From Amycolatopsis sp. NBRC 101858 (GTDB taxonomy: Bacteria; Actinomycetota; Actinomycetes; Mycobacteriales; Pseudonocardiaceae), in assembly GCF_030269325.1 (NCBI RefSeq), contig NZ_BSTD01000004.1:980925-1044924 (forward strand): a stretch of 64,000 bases of DNA. The letters are read 5' to 3'. Shown piece by piece: positions 8,286 through 16,543 of the stretch (its first letter is position 1; each line of letters opens with the position of its first letter). The translations under genes and the position numbers were made by a program. Under the pieces are notes generated by a model. The model searched no databases. It was not told the DNA's origin and saw nothing but the letters and a program-made list of their open reading frames with translations.

Positions 8286-8690
8286 ATGGTGGACGACGTG
8301 GGCTTCGGGCTGCTGCTCGATCGGCAGCAGTGCCTGGCGCTGCTCCGGACGGCCAGCCTGGGCCGGGTGATCTTCACCCACCGAGCGATGCCTGCCGTCC
8401 GGCCGGTGCGCTTCACCGTCGTCGACGAGGCCGTCGTGTTCGCCGTCCCGACCAGCAGTCCTCTGTACGCGGGCGCGCGTGACGCCGTCGTCGCGTTCGA
8501 AGCCGACGACTTCGCCACCGACTTCGGCGCCGGCTGGTACGTCAGCGTGCTGGGGCGCGCCACCGAGACCCCGGCGGACGACGCCCGGATCGCCTGCCTG
8601 TGCCCGTGCCCGGAGCTGGCCGGCCGCCGTTTTCTCCGGATCCCGGTGGAGACCATCACCGGTCACCGCATGGCCTGCCACGCCGAGTAA
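8286..8690 (+). CDS. Pyridoxamine 5'-phosphate oxidase-like flavin-fold protein
   Basis: This 134-aa protein matches the small split-barrel (Pyridox_ox_2-like) family that binds FMN or F420 and acts in redox stress or nitro-compound reduction. 'LLRTASLGRVIFTHRAMPAVRPVRFTVVDEAVVFAVP' is the typical N-terminal strand set, and 'GWYVSVLGRATE' is the second family landmark. The ATG at 8286 is preceded by an AGGGA-type ribosome-binding site. In actinobacteria such genes often sit in DevR/DosR-type dormancy regulons, and here the gene immediately precedes a DevS/DevR-like pair. The cofactor and substrate are not established by the sequence. Confidence 0.75.
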   Translation: MVDDVGFGLLLDRQQCLALLRTASLGRVIFTHRAMPAVRPVRFTVVDEAVVFAVPTSSPLYAGARDAVVAFEADDFATDFGAGWYVSVLGRATETPADDARIACLCPCPELAGRRFLRIPVETITGHRMACHAE

Positions 8691-8759
8691 CAAACCTGCT
8701 CCGCCGATCGACCCACCGGATGGACGAACCGGATTGGGCCGACACGGGCAGTCGCTTGT

Positions 8760-8777
8760 GGGACCCTTGACGGCCCG
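8760..8777. promoter_or_regulatory. GGGACC...GGCCC element before the sensor kinase gene
   Basis: GGGACCCTTGACGGCCCG lies 23-40 nt upstream of the kinase start. It is an imperfect inverted repeat of the same GGGxC/GxCCC type as 8201-8215 and contains a TTGAC core. It may be an autoregulatory DevR-like box; this is inference only. Confidence 0.3.
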
Positions 8778-8800
8778 GGGAGACCCCCGGGATCGGGCTG

Positions 8801-10342
8801 ATGTGGGGTCGGCGGGAAGTGGCGGACGAAATCGGCGTGCCGGCGATCCTGGCCGCGGTGGCCGGGATCGCGCGGGAGCTGGAGATGCCGGCGTTGCTGG
8901 ACCGCGCCGTGAAGACCGTGTGCGAGCTGGTCGGCGCGCGCCACGGCCGGATCGACGTGACGGGCCCCGACGGCGAGGTGGCCGCCGAGCACGGCCGGCC
9001 GGGCGGCGGGACCGCGGCCGAGCTGCCGGTCGGCGCCGGCGAGCGCGTGTTCGGTCTCCTCACCGTCGAGCCCGCCCACGGGGCGTTCGGCCGCCGCGAG
9101 TACGAGGTGCTGGGCGCACTGGCCGCGGCGACCGGGATGGCCGTCGAAAAGGCCGTGCTGGTCGACGGGATGCGCCGCCGCGAACGCTGGCTGGAGGCTT
9201 CCTACGACGTCACGCGGGCCCTGCTCGGCGTGCAGGACCTGCGTTCCACGCTCCGGCTGATCGCCGAGCGCGCCCGCGTGGTCGCGGGGGGCACCGGGGG
9301 CGCGATCGCCCTGCCCGACGGGCCCGACCGGCTGGTGTTCGACGTCGTCGAGCCGCCGGGGGAGGACTCCGAGCGGCTCACCGGGCTGACCGTCCCGACC
9401 GAGGGGACCGCCACCGGCATCGCCTTCACCACCCGGCGCCCGGTGGTCGTGCGCGACTACGGCGAACACGTCCAGAACGAGCAGCGCGACCGCGCCGGGC
9501 CGATGCCCGCGATGATCAAGGACCTCGACTCGGCGATCTCGGTGCCGCTGATCGTCGGCGACGAGACCCTCGGCGTCCTGCTCGTCGCGAAGTTCCGCGA
9601 CAAGTCGCCGTTCACCGACTCCGACGTCCAGCTGGCCGAAACGTTCGCCGGGCACGCGGCGCTGGCCGTCGAGTTCTCCCGGATGCAGGAGGTGCGCCAG
9701 CAGCTGGCGGTGTTCTCCGACCGCGACCGGATCGCCCGCGACCTCCACGACCTGGTCATCCAGCGGCTGTTCGCGACCGGGCTCGGGCTCGAGGGCGTCA
9801 GCAGGCTGATCGCCGATCCGGCCGTCGGCGCGCGCGTCGCCGGGTTCGCCCAGGACCTCGACGGCACGATCCGCGAGATCCGCAACAGCATCTTCTCGCT
9901 GCAGGCGCCCGCGCAGGCGCAGGGAAGCCTGCGCGCCGAGCTGCTGCGGGTGGCCGTCGACGCGCGGGACACGCTGGGCTTCGAGCCGCGCGTCGGCTTC
10001 GACGGGCCGCTCGACGCGTCCGTGCCGGACGCCGTCCGGTCCGACCTGATCGCGTCGCTGCGCGAGGCGCTGACGAACGTGGCGCGCCACGCCGGGGCGA
10101 CGTCGTCGTCGGTCGAAGTCACCGTGGACCGGGGCGGCCGCTGGCTGAGCCTGGTGGTGCGCGACGACGGGACCGGCCCGCCGCCGGAATCCGACCGGCG
10201 CAGCGGGCTCGCCAACCTGTCCGCGCGTGCGGCACGGTGGAGCGGGAACTGCGAGCTGGTGGCCGCCGAGGGCGGCGGCTCCCGGCTGGAATGGACCGTG
10301 GAGCTGCCGGCCCGGGCCGGCGAGCAGGGGAGTGGACGATGA
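8801..10342 (+). CDS. GAF-domain sensor histidine kinase (DevS/DosS-like)
   Basis: This 513-aa protein has two GAF sensor domains (residues about 10-130 and 140-300), a HisKA_3 dimerisation/phosphoacceptor helix and a HATPase domain. The phosphoacceptor is H316 in 'DRIARDLHDLVIQRLF'. ATP-binding boxes appear as 'REALTNVARHA' and 'VRDDGTGPP'. There is no transmembrane helix, so the kinase is cytosolic. DevS/DosS proteins of this layout sense O2, NO or CO through haem or flavin in GAF1; whether this one binds haem cannot be judged here. The stop overlaps the ATG of the response regulator (ATGA at 10339-10342), so the pair is translationally coupled. Confidence 0.88.
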   Translation: MWGRREVADEIGVPAILAAVAGIARELEMPALLDRAVKTVCELVGARHGRIDVTGPDGEVAAEHGRPGGGTAAELPVGAGERVFGLLTVEPAHGAFGRREYEVLGALAAATGMAVEKAVLVDGMRRRERWLEASYDVTRALLGVQDLRSTLRLIAERARVVAGGTGGAIALPDGPDRLVFDVVEPPGEDSERLTGLTVPTEGTATGIAFTTRRPVVVRDYGEHVQNEQRDRAGPMPAMIKDLDSAISVPLIVGDETLGVLLVAKFRDKSPFTDSDVQLAETFAGHAALAVEFSRMQEVRQQLAVFSDRDRIARDLHDLVIQRLFATGLGLEGVSRLIADPAVGARVAGFAQDLDGTIREIRNSIFSLQAPAQAQGSLRAELLRVAVDARDTLGFEPRVGFDGPLDASVPDAVRSDLIASLREALTNVARHAGATSSSVEVTVDRGGRWLSLVVRDDGTGPPPESDRRSGLANLSARAARWSGNCELVAAEGGGSRLEWTVELPARAGEQGSGR

Positions 10343-10998
10343 CGATCTCGGTGTTCCTGCTGGACGACCACGAGCTGGTCCGCACCGGCCTGAAGACCGT
10401 CTTCGAGTCCGAAGAGGACATCGAGGTGGTGGGCGAGGCGGGGACGGCGGCCGAGGCGCTGGTCCGGATCCCGCAGGCCCGCCCGGACGTGGCGATCCTC
10501 GACGTGCGGCTGCCCGACGGCCAGGGCGTCGAGGTGTGCCGCGAGATCCGCTCGACCGTCGAGCCGGCGCCGGCCTGCCTGATGCTGACGTCCTATTCGG
10601 ACGACGACGCGCTCTTCGGCGCGATCATGGCGGGCGCGGCCGGATACATGCTCAAGCAGGTCTCCGGCCGGTCGCTGGTCGACGCCGTCCGCACGGTCGC
10701 CGTCGGCGGCTCGCTGCTGGACGCCACGCTGACCGCCTCGGTGATGAACAAGCTGCGCGGTGAGGACGTGGCCGCCCCGGACCCGCGGTACGAGCAGCTC
10801 AGCCCGCAGGAGCGCCGGGTGCTGGACCTGGTGGCCGAAGGCCTGACCAACCGGCAGATCGCCGAGCGGCTGTTCCTGGCCGAGAAGACGGTGAAGAACT
10901 ACGTGTCGTCGGTGCTGCACAAGCTCGGGGTCGAGCGGCGCACCTCGGCGGCGGTGTACGTGTCGCAGCGACGCGCCGAGGGCGGCCGTTCGTCCTGA
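10339..10998 (+). CDS. NarL/FixJ-type response regulator (DevR/DosR-like)
   Basis: This 219-aa protein has a receiver domain (residues about 1-125) with phosphoacceptor D55 in 'VAILDVRLPDG' and the conserved Lys at about 106 in 'GYMLKQ'. A C-terminal LuxR-type helix-turn-helix follows ('LSPQERRVLDLVAEGLTNRQIAERLFLAEKTVKNYVSSVLHKLG'). The Thr/Val/Tyr pattern of the recognition helix resembles DevR. It is the partner of the upstream kinase and is translationally coupled to it. It probably activates the preceding flavin-fold gene and others carrying GGGxC...GxCCC palindromes, a prediction based on family behaviour. Confidence 0.9.
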   Translation: MTISVFLLDDHELVRTGLKTVFESEEDIEVVGEAGTAAEALVRIPQARPDVAILDVRLPDGQGVEVCREIRSTVEPAPACLMLTSYSDDDALFGAIMAGAAGYMLKQVSGRSLVDAVRTVAVGGSLLDATLTASVMNKLRGEDVAAPDPRYEQLSPQERRVLDLVAEGLTNRQIAERLFLAEKTVKNYVSSVLHKLGVERRTSAAVYVSQRRAEGGRSS

Positions 10999-11108
10999 TC
11001 ACACGCCCACTCGGCGGAAACCCGTGGCGCATCCGACGTATCTGGCCCGCGATGCGATACACCTGTCGGGTGACGCACGGATCGTCGTGCGCGGCAAGAG
11101 GGGACGGC

Positions 11109-11546
11109 ATGTCGGGGTTGTCGAGCGGGGACTATGTCACGCAGCAGATCAAGGCGCTGGCCAGAGCCGTGCGCCGGGAAGGTGCCGGCGGTGTCGGCAC
11201 GCGCAGCTTCCAGCTGGCGGAGCACTTGGCGGCGGAAGGAGGCGTCCACCGCGGCGACATCCTGACGGCGACGGCGACGCTCCTGGCGATGACGGCGTGG
11301 TGCGACGGCGAAGCGGAGGCGGCCTGCCGGTTCGCGGAGCTGGCCGGTGAGCACGACGAGGATTCGCGGGAGCTGGTGACGCACCTGCTGCGGCTGGAAG
11401 CCGGGGCGGATCAAGGCTGGCTGCCGCAGGAGCAGGTGGAAGCGTTGCTGGAGTACGCCCAGCGCGCCCGCCGGAACGACTTGGCGCTGCGGCTGCGCGC
11501 GATCGCCGGGGCGTCGCGGGGCGGACGGCACCGCCGGGACAACTGA
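11109..11546 (+). CDS. Hypothetical helical protein
   Basis: I do not recognise this 145-aa protein. The start at 11109 (MSGLSSGDYV) has AGAGGGGA upstream; the frame is open back to 11052. The sequence looks largely alpha-helical and hydrophilic, with repeated Ala/Glu/Leu segments such as 'LTATATLLAMTAWCDGEAEAACRFAELAGEH' and a basic tail (residues about 125-145). It has no signal peptide or transmembrane segment and contains two Cys. It stands alone between the DevSR-like pair and folE and ends at a strong hairpin terminator, so it is a separate transcription unit or the last gene after devR. Confidence 0.55.
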   Translation: MSGLSSGDYVTQQIKALARAVRREGAGGVGTRSFQLAEHLAAEGGVHRGDILTATATLLAMTAWCDGEAEAACRFAELAGEHDEDSRELVTHLLRLEAGADQGWLPQEQVEALLEYAQRARRNDLALRLRAIAGASRGGRHRRDN

Positions 11547-11563
11547 GGACCTTCGTGGAGCGG

Positions 11564-11595
11564 CCGCGGGCGGGGACACCGGTCCCCGCCCGCGG
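11564..11595. terminator. Perfect 14-bp stem terminator between convergent genes
   Basis: Arms 11564-11577 and 11582-11595 are fully complementary around the loop ACCG. The hairpin lies between the hypothetical gene ending at 11546 and folE ending at 11601, so it can serve both directions. No U-tract follows. Confidence 0.8.
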
Positions 11596-11600
11596 TCTTC

Positions 11601-12221
11601 CTAGGCGCTGACTCCGGTCAGCGCGAAGAACTCCTGCCGCGACTTGGGTTCCTCCCGCAGCAGGCCGTGCAGGGCCGACGTCACGGTGAGCGCGCCGGCC
11701 GCCCGCACGCCGCGCAGCGACATGCACAGGTGCTCGGCCTCGATCACGACGCCGACGCCCTTGGGCGCGAGGTGTTCCTGCAGCCAGTCCGCGACCTGCT
11801 TGGTCAGCCGTTCCTGCACCTGCAGGTCGCGCGCGAACATCTCGACGACGCGGGCGAGCTTCGACAGGCCGAGGATCCGCTCGCCGGGCAGGTAGCCCAC
11901 GTGCGCGACGCCGCGGAAGGGCAGCAGGTGGTGCTCGCACAGCGACTGCACCGGGATGCTCTTCGCCAGCACGAGCTCGTCGTAGCCCTCGTCGTTCGGG
12001 AACGTCGTCAGCTTGAAGTCGCGCGGGCGCAGCATCTCCGCGTAGGCGTTGGCCACCCGCCTCGGCGTGTCGGCGAGGTGCTCGGACACCGGGTCCTTCC
12101 CCAGCGCGCGCAGCAGGTCGGCGACCGCGCGTTCCGCCGCGCGCAGGTCCATGGCGTCGCGGTCGGGGACGACGCCCAGGTGCCGCAGCGGCACCGGTTC
12201 ACGGACGGGATCGACGGTCAC
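11601..12221 (-). CDS. folE: GTP cyclohydrolase I (type I)
   Basis: This 206-aa enzyme converts GTP to 7,8-dihydroneopterin triphosphate, the first step of folate and pterin synthesis. The Zn ligands and active site are visible in 'SLCEHHLLPFRGVAHVGYLP' and 'EAEHLCMSLRGV'. 'RPRDFKLTTFPN' is the N-terminal family segment. The frame is open to 12281, but the GTG at 12221 is preceded by AAGGAGGCC at ideal spacing. In actinomycetes a housekeeping folE usually sits with ftsH and folP. This one stands alone beside a divergent regulator, so it may be an additional, regulated copy; that is inference. Cytosolic and homodecameric by family. Confidence 0.93.
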   Translation of the reverse strand: MTVDPVREPVPLRHLGVVPDRDAMDLRAAERAVADLLRALGKDPVSEHLADTPRRVANAYAEMLRPRDFKLTTFPNDEGYDELVLAKSIPVQSLCEHHLLPFRGVAHVGYLPGERILGLSKLARVVEMFARDLQVQERLTKQVADWLQEHLAPKGVGVVIEAEHLCMSLRGVRAAGALTVTSALHGLLREEPKSRQEFFALTGVSA

Positions 12222-12306
12222 TGAGGCCTCCTTCTGAACCAGGACGAGCCGACGGTAGAAGCCCGCCGGGGTTTTCGTCAACGGTTGTTTGTTTTAGAGT
12301 GCTCAG

Positions 12307-12960
12307 ATGCACAAGTCCCAGGCCGGCGCGCTGGCGGCGGTCGCGACGCTCGACGAGCCGACGCGCCGGCGGCTGTACGAGTACGTCGTCCGGCGCCCGG
12401 CGCCGGTGAGCCGCGACGACGTCGCGTCGGCCCTCGGCGTGCCCCGGGCGACCGTCGCCTTCCACCTGGACCGCCTGGTGGAGGAGCAGCTCCTGGCGGT
12501 CGAGTACGAGCGCCGCAGCGGCCGCACCGGGCCGGGCGCGGGCCGCCCGGCCAAGGTCTACCGCCGGTCCGACCGGCAGGTGAGCGTCTCGGTGCCCGAG
12601 CGGCACTACGAGCTGGCCGGCGAGCTCCTCGCGGCCGCGATCGAGGAGGCCGGTGAGACCGGCTCGGCGCGCGAGATCCTCGGGCGGCGCGCCCGCGGTC
12701 ACGGGGCCGAACTGGCCGCCGGGGCCCCGGACGTCGTCGCCGTCCTCGAGGAGCACGGGTTCGAGCCTCGCGTCGAGGGCGACGGGGTGCTGCTCGCCAA
12801 CTGCCCGTTTCACCGGCTGGCCCGGAAGCACCCGCGGCTGGTCTGCGAGATGAACCTGGGGCTGGTCGAAGGCATGCTCGCCGGCACGGGCGAGGACCGC
12901 CTGCGCGCCCGGCTGGACCCGCAGCCCGGTTTCTGCTGCGTGCGCCTCGCGCCGGCCTAG
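12307..12960 (+). CDS. HTH transcriptional regulator with C-terminal cysteine cluster (SufR-like family)
   Basis: This 217-aa protein has an N-terminal winged helix ('LDEPTRRRLYEYVVRRPAPVSRDDVASALGVPRATVAFHLDRL', residues about 15-60). Its C-terminal domain contains Cys in 'ANCPFH', 'LVCEMN' and 'GFCCVR'. The first two Cys are 13 residues apart, resembling the Fe-S ligand pattern of SufR-type COG2345 regulators, so Fe-S or metal sensing is plausible. It diverges from folE across about 85 nt and may control it. TAGAGT at 12295-12300 would start transcription at or next to the ATG, and no ribosome-binding site is visible, so the mRNA may be leaderless. It overlaps the convergent TSUP gene by 4 nt. 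Confidence 0.75.
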   Translation: MHKSQAGALAAVATLDEPTRRRLYEYVVRRPAPVSRDDVASALGVPRATVAFHLDRLVEEQLLAVEYERRSGRTGPGAGRPAKVYRRSDRQVSVSVPERHYELAGELLAAAIEEAGETGSAREILGRRARGHGAELAAGAPDVVAVLEEHGFEPRVEGDGVLLANCPFHRLARKHPRLVCEMNLGLVEGMLAGTGEDRLRARLDPQPGFCCVRLAPA

Positions 12961-13697
12961 CGCGGGAGGAACGCGAGGACGAAGAGGAACGCACCGAAGC
13001 CGACGAGGGCGCCCGAGGCGACGCGGTGGAGGCTGCGGCCGCGCAGTTTCCGGGCCAGCCGCGTGCCGAGCAGGGTGCCGGCGCCGGCCAGCACGCCCAG
13101 GATGCTGCCGAGTCCGAAGTGGACGGAGCCCTGCGCCGCGTAGCCGAGCGTCGCGAAGCCGACGAGCGGGAGCTGGATCAGCTGCCCGGCCGCGATCGTC
13201 GTCAACGCGGGCACGCCGAGCGCCAGCAGCACCGGGACGAGCAGCACCGGCCCGCCCGTGCCGGTGAGCGCCGAGCCGAACCCGACGGCCGCCCCGACCG
13301 CGACGGCGGCGGGCGCGCACAGTTCGCGTGCCTCGCGGGGCCGTGCCCAGAGGTTGAAGGCGCCGGAGCCGGCGGTCACCACGGCCAGGAACAGCCAGAG
13401 GACGGTCGCCGGGACGACGCCGTTGACGAGAGCGCCGGCCGCCGCGGCCGGCGCCGCGCCGAGGGTGAGCCAACCGCCGAAGCGCCAGGGCATCGCCTGG
13501 TGGCGTGCATAGGCGACCGTGCCGACGACGCCGGTGAAGAGGAAGGCCCAGCTGCTGGTACCGGCGGCGGCGTGGACGTCGAGGTCGGCGAGCCAGGTGA
13601 GCGCGGGCGGGAGGAGGACACCGCCGATGCCGATCGCCCCGATGAAGACGCCGACCGGCACCGCCAGCAGCAGGACGGCTAGCACGAGCCGAACCAC
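12957..13697 (-). CDS. TSUP family (TauE/SafE) membrane exporter
   Basis: This 246-aa protein has about eight hydrophobic segments in the two-fold repeat typical of TSUP permeases. Glycine-rich landmarks are 'FIGAIGIGG' in the N-terminal half and 'GFGSALTGTGGPVLLVPVLL' in the second half. The family exports or imports sulfite, sulfoacetate or other organosulfur anions; the substrate is not known here. The GTG at 13697 has GGAG/AGGA upstream and fits the first membrane segment. The longer frame to 13769 has no better start. It stands between the cysteine-containing regulator (convergent, 4-nt overlap) and the sigma-factor partner gene. Confidence 0.8.
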   Translation of the reverse strand: MVRLVLAVLLLAVPVGVFIGAIGIGGVLLPPALTWLADLDVHAAAGTSSWAFLFTGVVGTVAYARHQAMPWRFGGWLTLGAAPAAAAGALVNGVVPATVLWLFLAVVTAGSGAFNLWARPREARELCAPAAVAVGAAVGFGSALTGTGGPVLLVPVLLALGVPALTTIAAGQLIQLPLVGFATLGYAAQGSVHFGLGSILGVLAGAGTLLGTRLARKLRGRSLHRVASGALVGFGAFLFVLAFLPR

Positions 13698-13736
13698 GTC
13701 CTGGTCTCCATGAGCCGACCGTAGCCGGTGCGGGGT

Positions 13737-13769
13737 GTGGCGTCGGGTCCCGGGCGCACCCGACGCCAC
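13737..13769. terminator. 12-bp stem hairpin downstream of the CU044_5270-like gene
   Basis: GTGGCGTCGGGT (13737-13748) pairs with ACCCGACGCCAC (13758-13769) around a 9-nt loop. Additional G/C pairs extend the stem after a one-base bulge. It lies 10 nt beyond the stop at 13779 in the minus direction and is the likely terminator of the sigma-factor operon. Confidence 0.7.
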
Positions 13770-13778
13770 CCCGCGGCG

Positions 13779-14894
13779 CTACTTGGCCGGGACCTCGCCC
13801 AGCCGGTCCGCGACCGCCGTCGTGATCGCGCTCGCCCCGATCTCCGTGCCCGGCTTGATCCAGGCCTCGTCCGGCTCCGCGCCCGCGATCTGGCGCTCGC
13901 CGATGAACTGGCCCGTCACCGGGTCGATGATCAGCTGCCGGATCTCGTGGCGGTCGTCGAGGCCGAGGGCGACGCCGGTGCGGCCGTCGAGGTTCGCCTC
14001 CGCCGCCAGCACCGTGATGCCCGGGATCCGCGCCAGCGCCCGGTACCACTGCGCGCGCAGCTCGGCCGGCATCAGCCCGGCCCGCAGGATCTCGATGCCG
14101 AAGTGGAACATCACCGTCGGCGTCGAGCCGCGGCCCTTGGTCATCGCCTGCAGCTTCGCGTACAGCGCCGCCGGGTCGTGCGGCAGCGTCGCGTAGAACG
14201 CCGGGCTGTCCCAGTCGGCCGGGTCGTCGCACTTCTTCGCCGGCTTGGCCTTCGGGAAGAAGTCGCCGCAGCGGCCCTGCCACTGGCCCTGGTCGGTGTC
14301 CGTGATCTCCGGCTCGGGCGACTGGGACTGCGGCTGCGAACCGCCGAGGAACTTCCCGGTGTGCACGATCTTGCGGTTCTCCTGCCAGACGTCGTGGGCG
14401 TCGGCCGGGATCCAGCGGTCGATCTGCTGCTCCCACAGGTACGTGTACCCGGTCGTGTCGCTGCTCTGGACGCCGCGCCCGACCCACGTGTGCTCGGCGA
14501 CGTACCGGAACTGCCCGGGGCCGACGGGCTGGTCGACCGCGCCGACACTGAGGTCGGCCGCCCGGTTCAGCACCTGCACCGCCGACATCAGCTTGATGTC
14601 CGGCCAGTTCGCGGTCGGGTTCGCAGTCGGGTTGGCGCTCGGCGCGGGCAGCGCGGCCGTGGGCGCGGGCCCGGACGGGTCCGCCTGCACGACGACGATC
14701 GTCGCCGCGACCACCCCGGCGACGGCGGCGGCGACCGGCAGCGCGAACCGGCGCGCCCGCCGGGCCCGCAGCGGGACGACGGTCGAGCCGGCGTCCAGCT
14801 CGGCCATCAGCTTCGCGCGGGCCGCGGCGAGGTCGGCGGGCGCCGTCCGGGCGTCGCGGTGGAGCAGCTCGAGGGTTTCGTCGAGCTCATGCAT
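13779..14894 (-). CDS. CU044_5270-like membrane protein, putative partner of the upstream sigma factor
   Basis: This 371-aa protein has a cytoplasmic N-terminal region of about 48 residues ('MHELDETLELLHRDARTAPADL'), one transmembrane helix (residues about 49-70) and an extracytoplasmic domain of about 300 residues with Ser/Pro/Asn-rich spacing. The layout resembles the CU044_5270 family, commonly encoded directly after SigE-type ECF sigma genes in actinomycetes. The function is not established; an anti-sigma or sensor role is inferred from the operon. The start ATG at 14894 overlaps the sigma-factor stop by 8 nt, indicating translational coupling. Two Cys in the outer domain ('GRCGDFF', 'AKKCDD') could form a disulfide. 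Confidence 0.75.
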   Translation of the reverse strand: MHELDETLELLHRDARTAPADLAAARAKLMAELDAGSTVVPLRARRARRFALPVAAAVAGVVAATIVVVQADPSGPAPTAALPAPSANPTANPTANWPDIKLMSAVQVLNRAADLSVGAVDQPVGPGQFRYVAEHTWVGRGVQSSDTTGYTYLWEQQIDRWIPADAHDVWQENRKIVHTGKFLGGSQPQSQSPEPEITDTDQGQWQGRCGDFFPKAKPAKKCDDPADWDSPAFYATLPHDPAALYAKLQAMTKGRGSTPTVMFHFGIEILRAGLMPAELRAQWYRALARIPGITVLAAEANLDGRTGVALGLDDRHEIRQLIIDPVTGQFIGERQIAGAEPDEAWIKPGTEIGASAITTAVADRLGEVPAK

Positions 14895-15459
14895 GGGGGT
14901 TCTCCTCGGTGGGGACGAGCAACGCCTGGAGGCGGTGGCGGACGCGGTGCAAGCGGGACCGGACCGTGCTGGCGGGCACGCCGAGCGCTTCGGCGACCTC
15001 GGCCGGTTCGAGCCCGGCCCAGGACGTGAGCAGCAGGACGTCACGGTCCTGTTCGGACAGCGCGGCGAGCTCGCCGGCGAGGACGCGCAGGCGCGCGGCC
15101 GCGTCGACCCGGCCGGCCACCGCGGTGTCGTGGTTCTCTTCCGGGCGCTCTTCGGCGCCGGCCTTCGCCGTCAGCTGGAAGCCGCGGACCTCCTGGCGCA
15201 CGTGGTTGCGCAGCAGGTTGGTCGCGATCCCGTAGAGCCAGCCGCGGATCGGCGCCTTCTCGGGGTCGTAGCTGGCGCGTCTTCGGAGCGCGACGACGAA
15301 CGTCTCCGCCACGAGGTCGTCGGCGGCGTGCACGCCCACCCGGCCCGCGAGGTACCCGCGCAGGGGATGGGCGTACTCGTCGAAGAGCCGTGAGAAGACC
15401 TCTTTCGGATCCTTCGCGGCGAGGTCGGGCCGCTCGAGCCGATCCACGATTCCGGTCAC
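14887..15459 (-). CDS. ECF sigma factor (SigE-like family)
   Basis: This 190-aa sigma factor has region 2 ('FDEYAHPLRGYLAGRVGVHAADDLVAETFVVALRRR', then 'IRGWLYGIATNLLRNHVR') and region 4 ('LSEQDRDVLLLTSWAGLEPAEVAEALGVPASTVRSRLHRVRHRL'). The start is placed at the GTG at 15459 because it gives a normal length. The frame is open to 15567 and no clear ribosome-binding site supports either choice. It is translationally coupled to the membrane protein that follows. The target promoters and signal are unknown. It diverges from the serine hydrolase gene, and the two 5' regions lie close together. Confidence 0.85.
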   Translation of the reverse strand: MTGIVDRLERPDLAAKDPKEVFSRLFDEYAHPLRGYLAGRVGVHAADDLVAETFVVALRRRASYDPEKAPIRGWLYGIATNLLRNHVRQEVRGFQLTAKAGAEERPEENHDTAVAGRVDAAARLRVLAGELAALSEQDRDVLLLTSWAGLEPAEVAEALGVPASTVRSRLHRVRHRLQALLVPTEENPHA

Positions 15460-15575
15460 GCTACTGGTTGTCGCGACCCGCCGCCCGCGTCCCCGATCGC
15501 CCGCCCGGATGAGACGCAGGCCACATTCGGGACCTCCCGGCCGAACAGTTCCGGGTGGTGCGGACAAGAGCCGGT

Positions 15576-16460
15576 ATGCACAGGGGAAACGCGGTGCTGC
15601 TGGCCGGGGCGTGCGCCGGCGCGGTGGTGGCGATGCTCGTCGTGGCCGCGGCGGTCCGGCCGCCGGTACCCCACGCGGCGGCCGGACCGGCGCTCGCGAC
15701 CGCGCCGTCGTACACGACGAGCGTCGCCACGACGGCGACCTCGGCGCCGCCGGAGACCTCGGCGAAGGCGCCGCCGGTACCCGACGGCGCCTCGCTGGCG
15801 AAGCTCGTGCCCGGGAAGGTCAGCGTGCTCGTCCACGACCGCAAGAACGACCGCGACGTCGTCTCCTACCGCCCGGACGCCACCTACACGTCCGCGTCGC
15901 TGGTCAAGCTCTTCATCGCCTTCGAGGCCCTGCGGCAGGGCGAGCCCGCCGACGAAGTGGCCGAGATGCTGTCGCGCAGCGACGACGACGTCGCGAGCCG
16001 GCTCTGGATGCGGCTGGGCGGGCCGGAGATCGTCACGTCGTGGGCGGCGCGGATCGGCCTGAGGTCGACGACCCCGCCCGCCGACGCCGGGCACTGGGGC
16101 AGCACCCTCGTCACCGCCGCCGATCTCGTCCGCACCTACCGGTACCTCATGGACCAGGCGCCCGCCGGCACGCGGCAGGTCGTCCTGCGCGCTCTCGACG
16201 GCGCCACCGAACACGGCGCGGACGGCTTCGACCAGTACTTCGGCATCCCGGGCGCGGTCACCGCCGCCGACTGGGCGGTGAAACAGGGCTGGTCCTGCTG
16301 CGACCCCGGCCGCAACCTGCACACCAGCGGGCTCGTCAGCGGGCGCCGCTACATCGTCGTCGTGCTGAGCGCCCAGCCCGCCGCCACGTCCTGGGCGAAG
16401 GCGTCGCAGAACGTCACGGCGGTCGTGAAAGCGCTTTCGAAGCCGCTCGGCTGGTCCTGA
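15576..16460 (+). CDS. Class A beta-lactamase-like serine hydrolase, secreted or anchored
   Basis: This 294-aa protein has an N-terminal hydrophobic segment (residues about 6-30) followed by a Thr/Ser/Ala/Pro-rich linker. The catalytic domain has an SxxK motif at S108-K111 ('SASLVKLF'), an 'SDDD' motif in place of the classic SDN, and 'KQGWSCC' near the expected KTG position. These depart from true class A lactamases, so a penicillin-interacting or other serine-hydrolase role is as likely as beta-lactam hydrolysis. Two adjacent Cys ('WSCCDPG') are unusual. The ATG at 15576 is chosen over the GTG at 15555, which precedes no better ribosome-binding site. It diverges from the sigma-factor gene. 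Confidence 0.7.
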   Translation: MHRGNAVLLAGACAGAVVAMLVVAAAVRPPVPHAAAGPALATAPSYTTSVATTATSAPPETSAKAPPVPDGASLAKLVPGKVSVLVHDRKNDRDVVSYRPDATYTSASLVKLFIAFEALRQGEPADEVAEMLSRSDDDVASRLWMRLGGPEIVTSWAARIGLRSTTPPADAGHWGSTLVTAADLVRTYRYLMDQAPAGTRQVVLRALDGATEHGADGFDQYFGIPGAVTAADWAVKQGWSCCDPGRNLHTSGLVSGRRYIVVVLSAQPAATSWAKASQNVTAVVKALSKPLGWS

Positions 16461-16543
16461 CGCGCCCGGCGTCCGCCGGTGACGGCGCGTTCGGCGGTAC
16501 GGTCTCCTGGGTGGTGACACGGCGCGAGGTGGAGGGGGCCAGA

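Noticed and set aside
15576..16460. True class A beta-lactamase
   Set aside because: SxxK is present, but the SDN and KTG motifs are altered, so the specific activity cannot be claimed.
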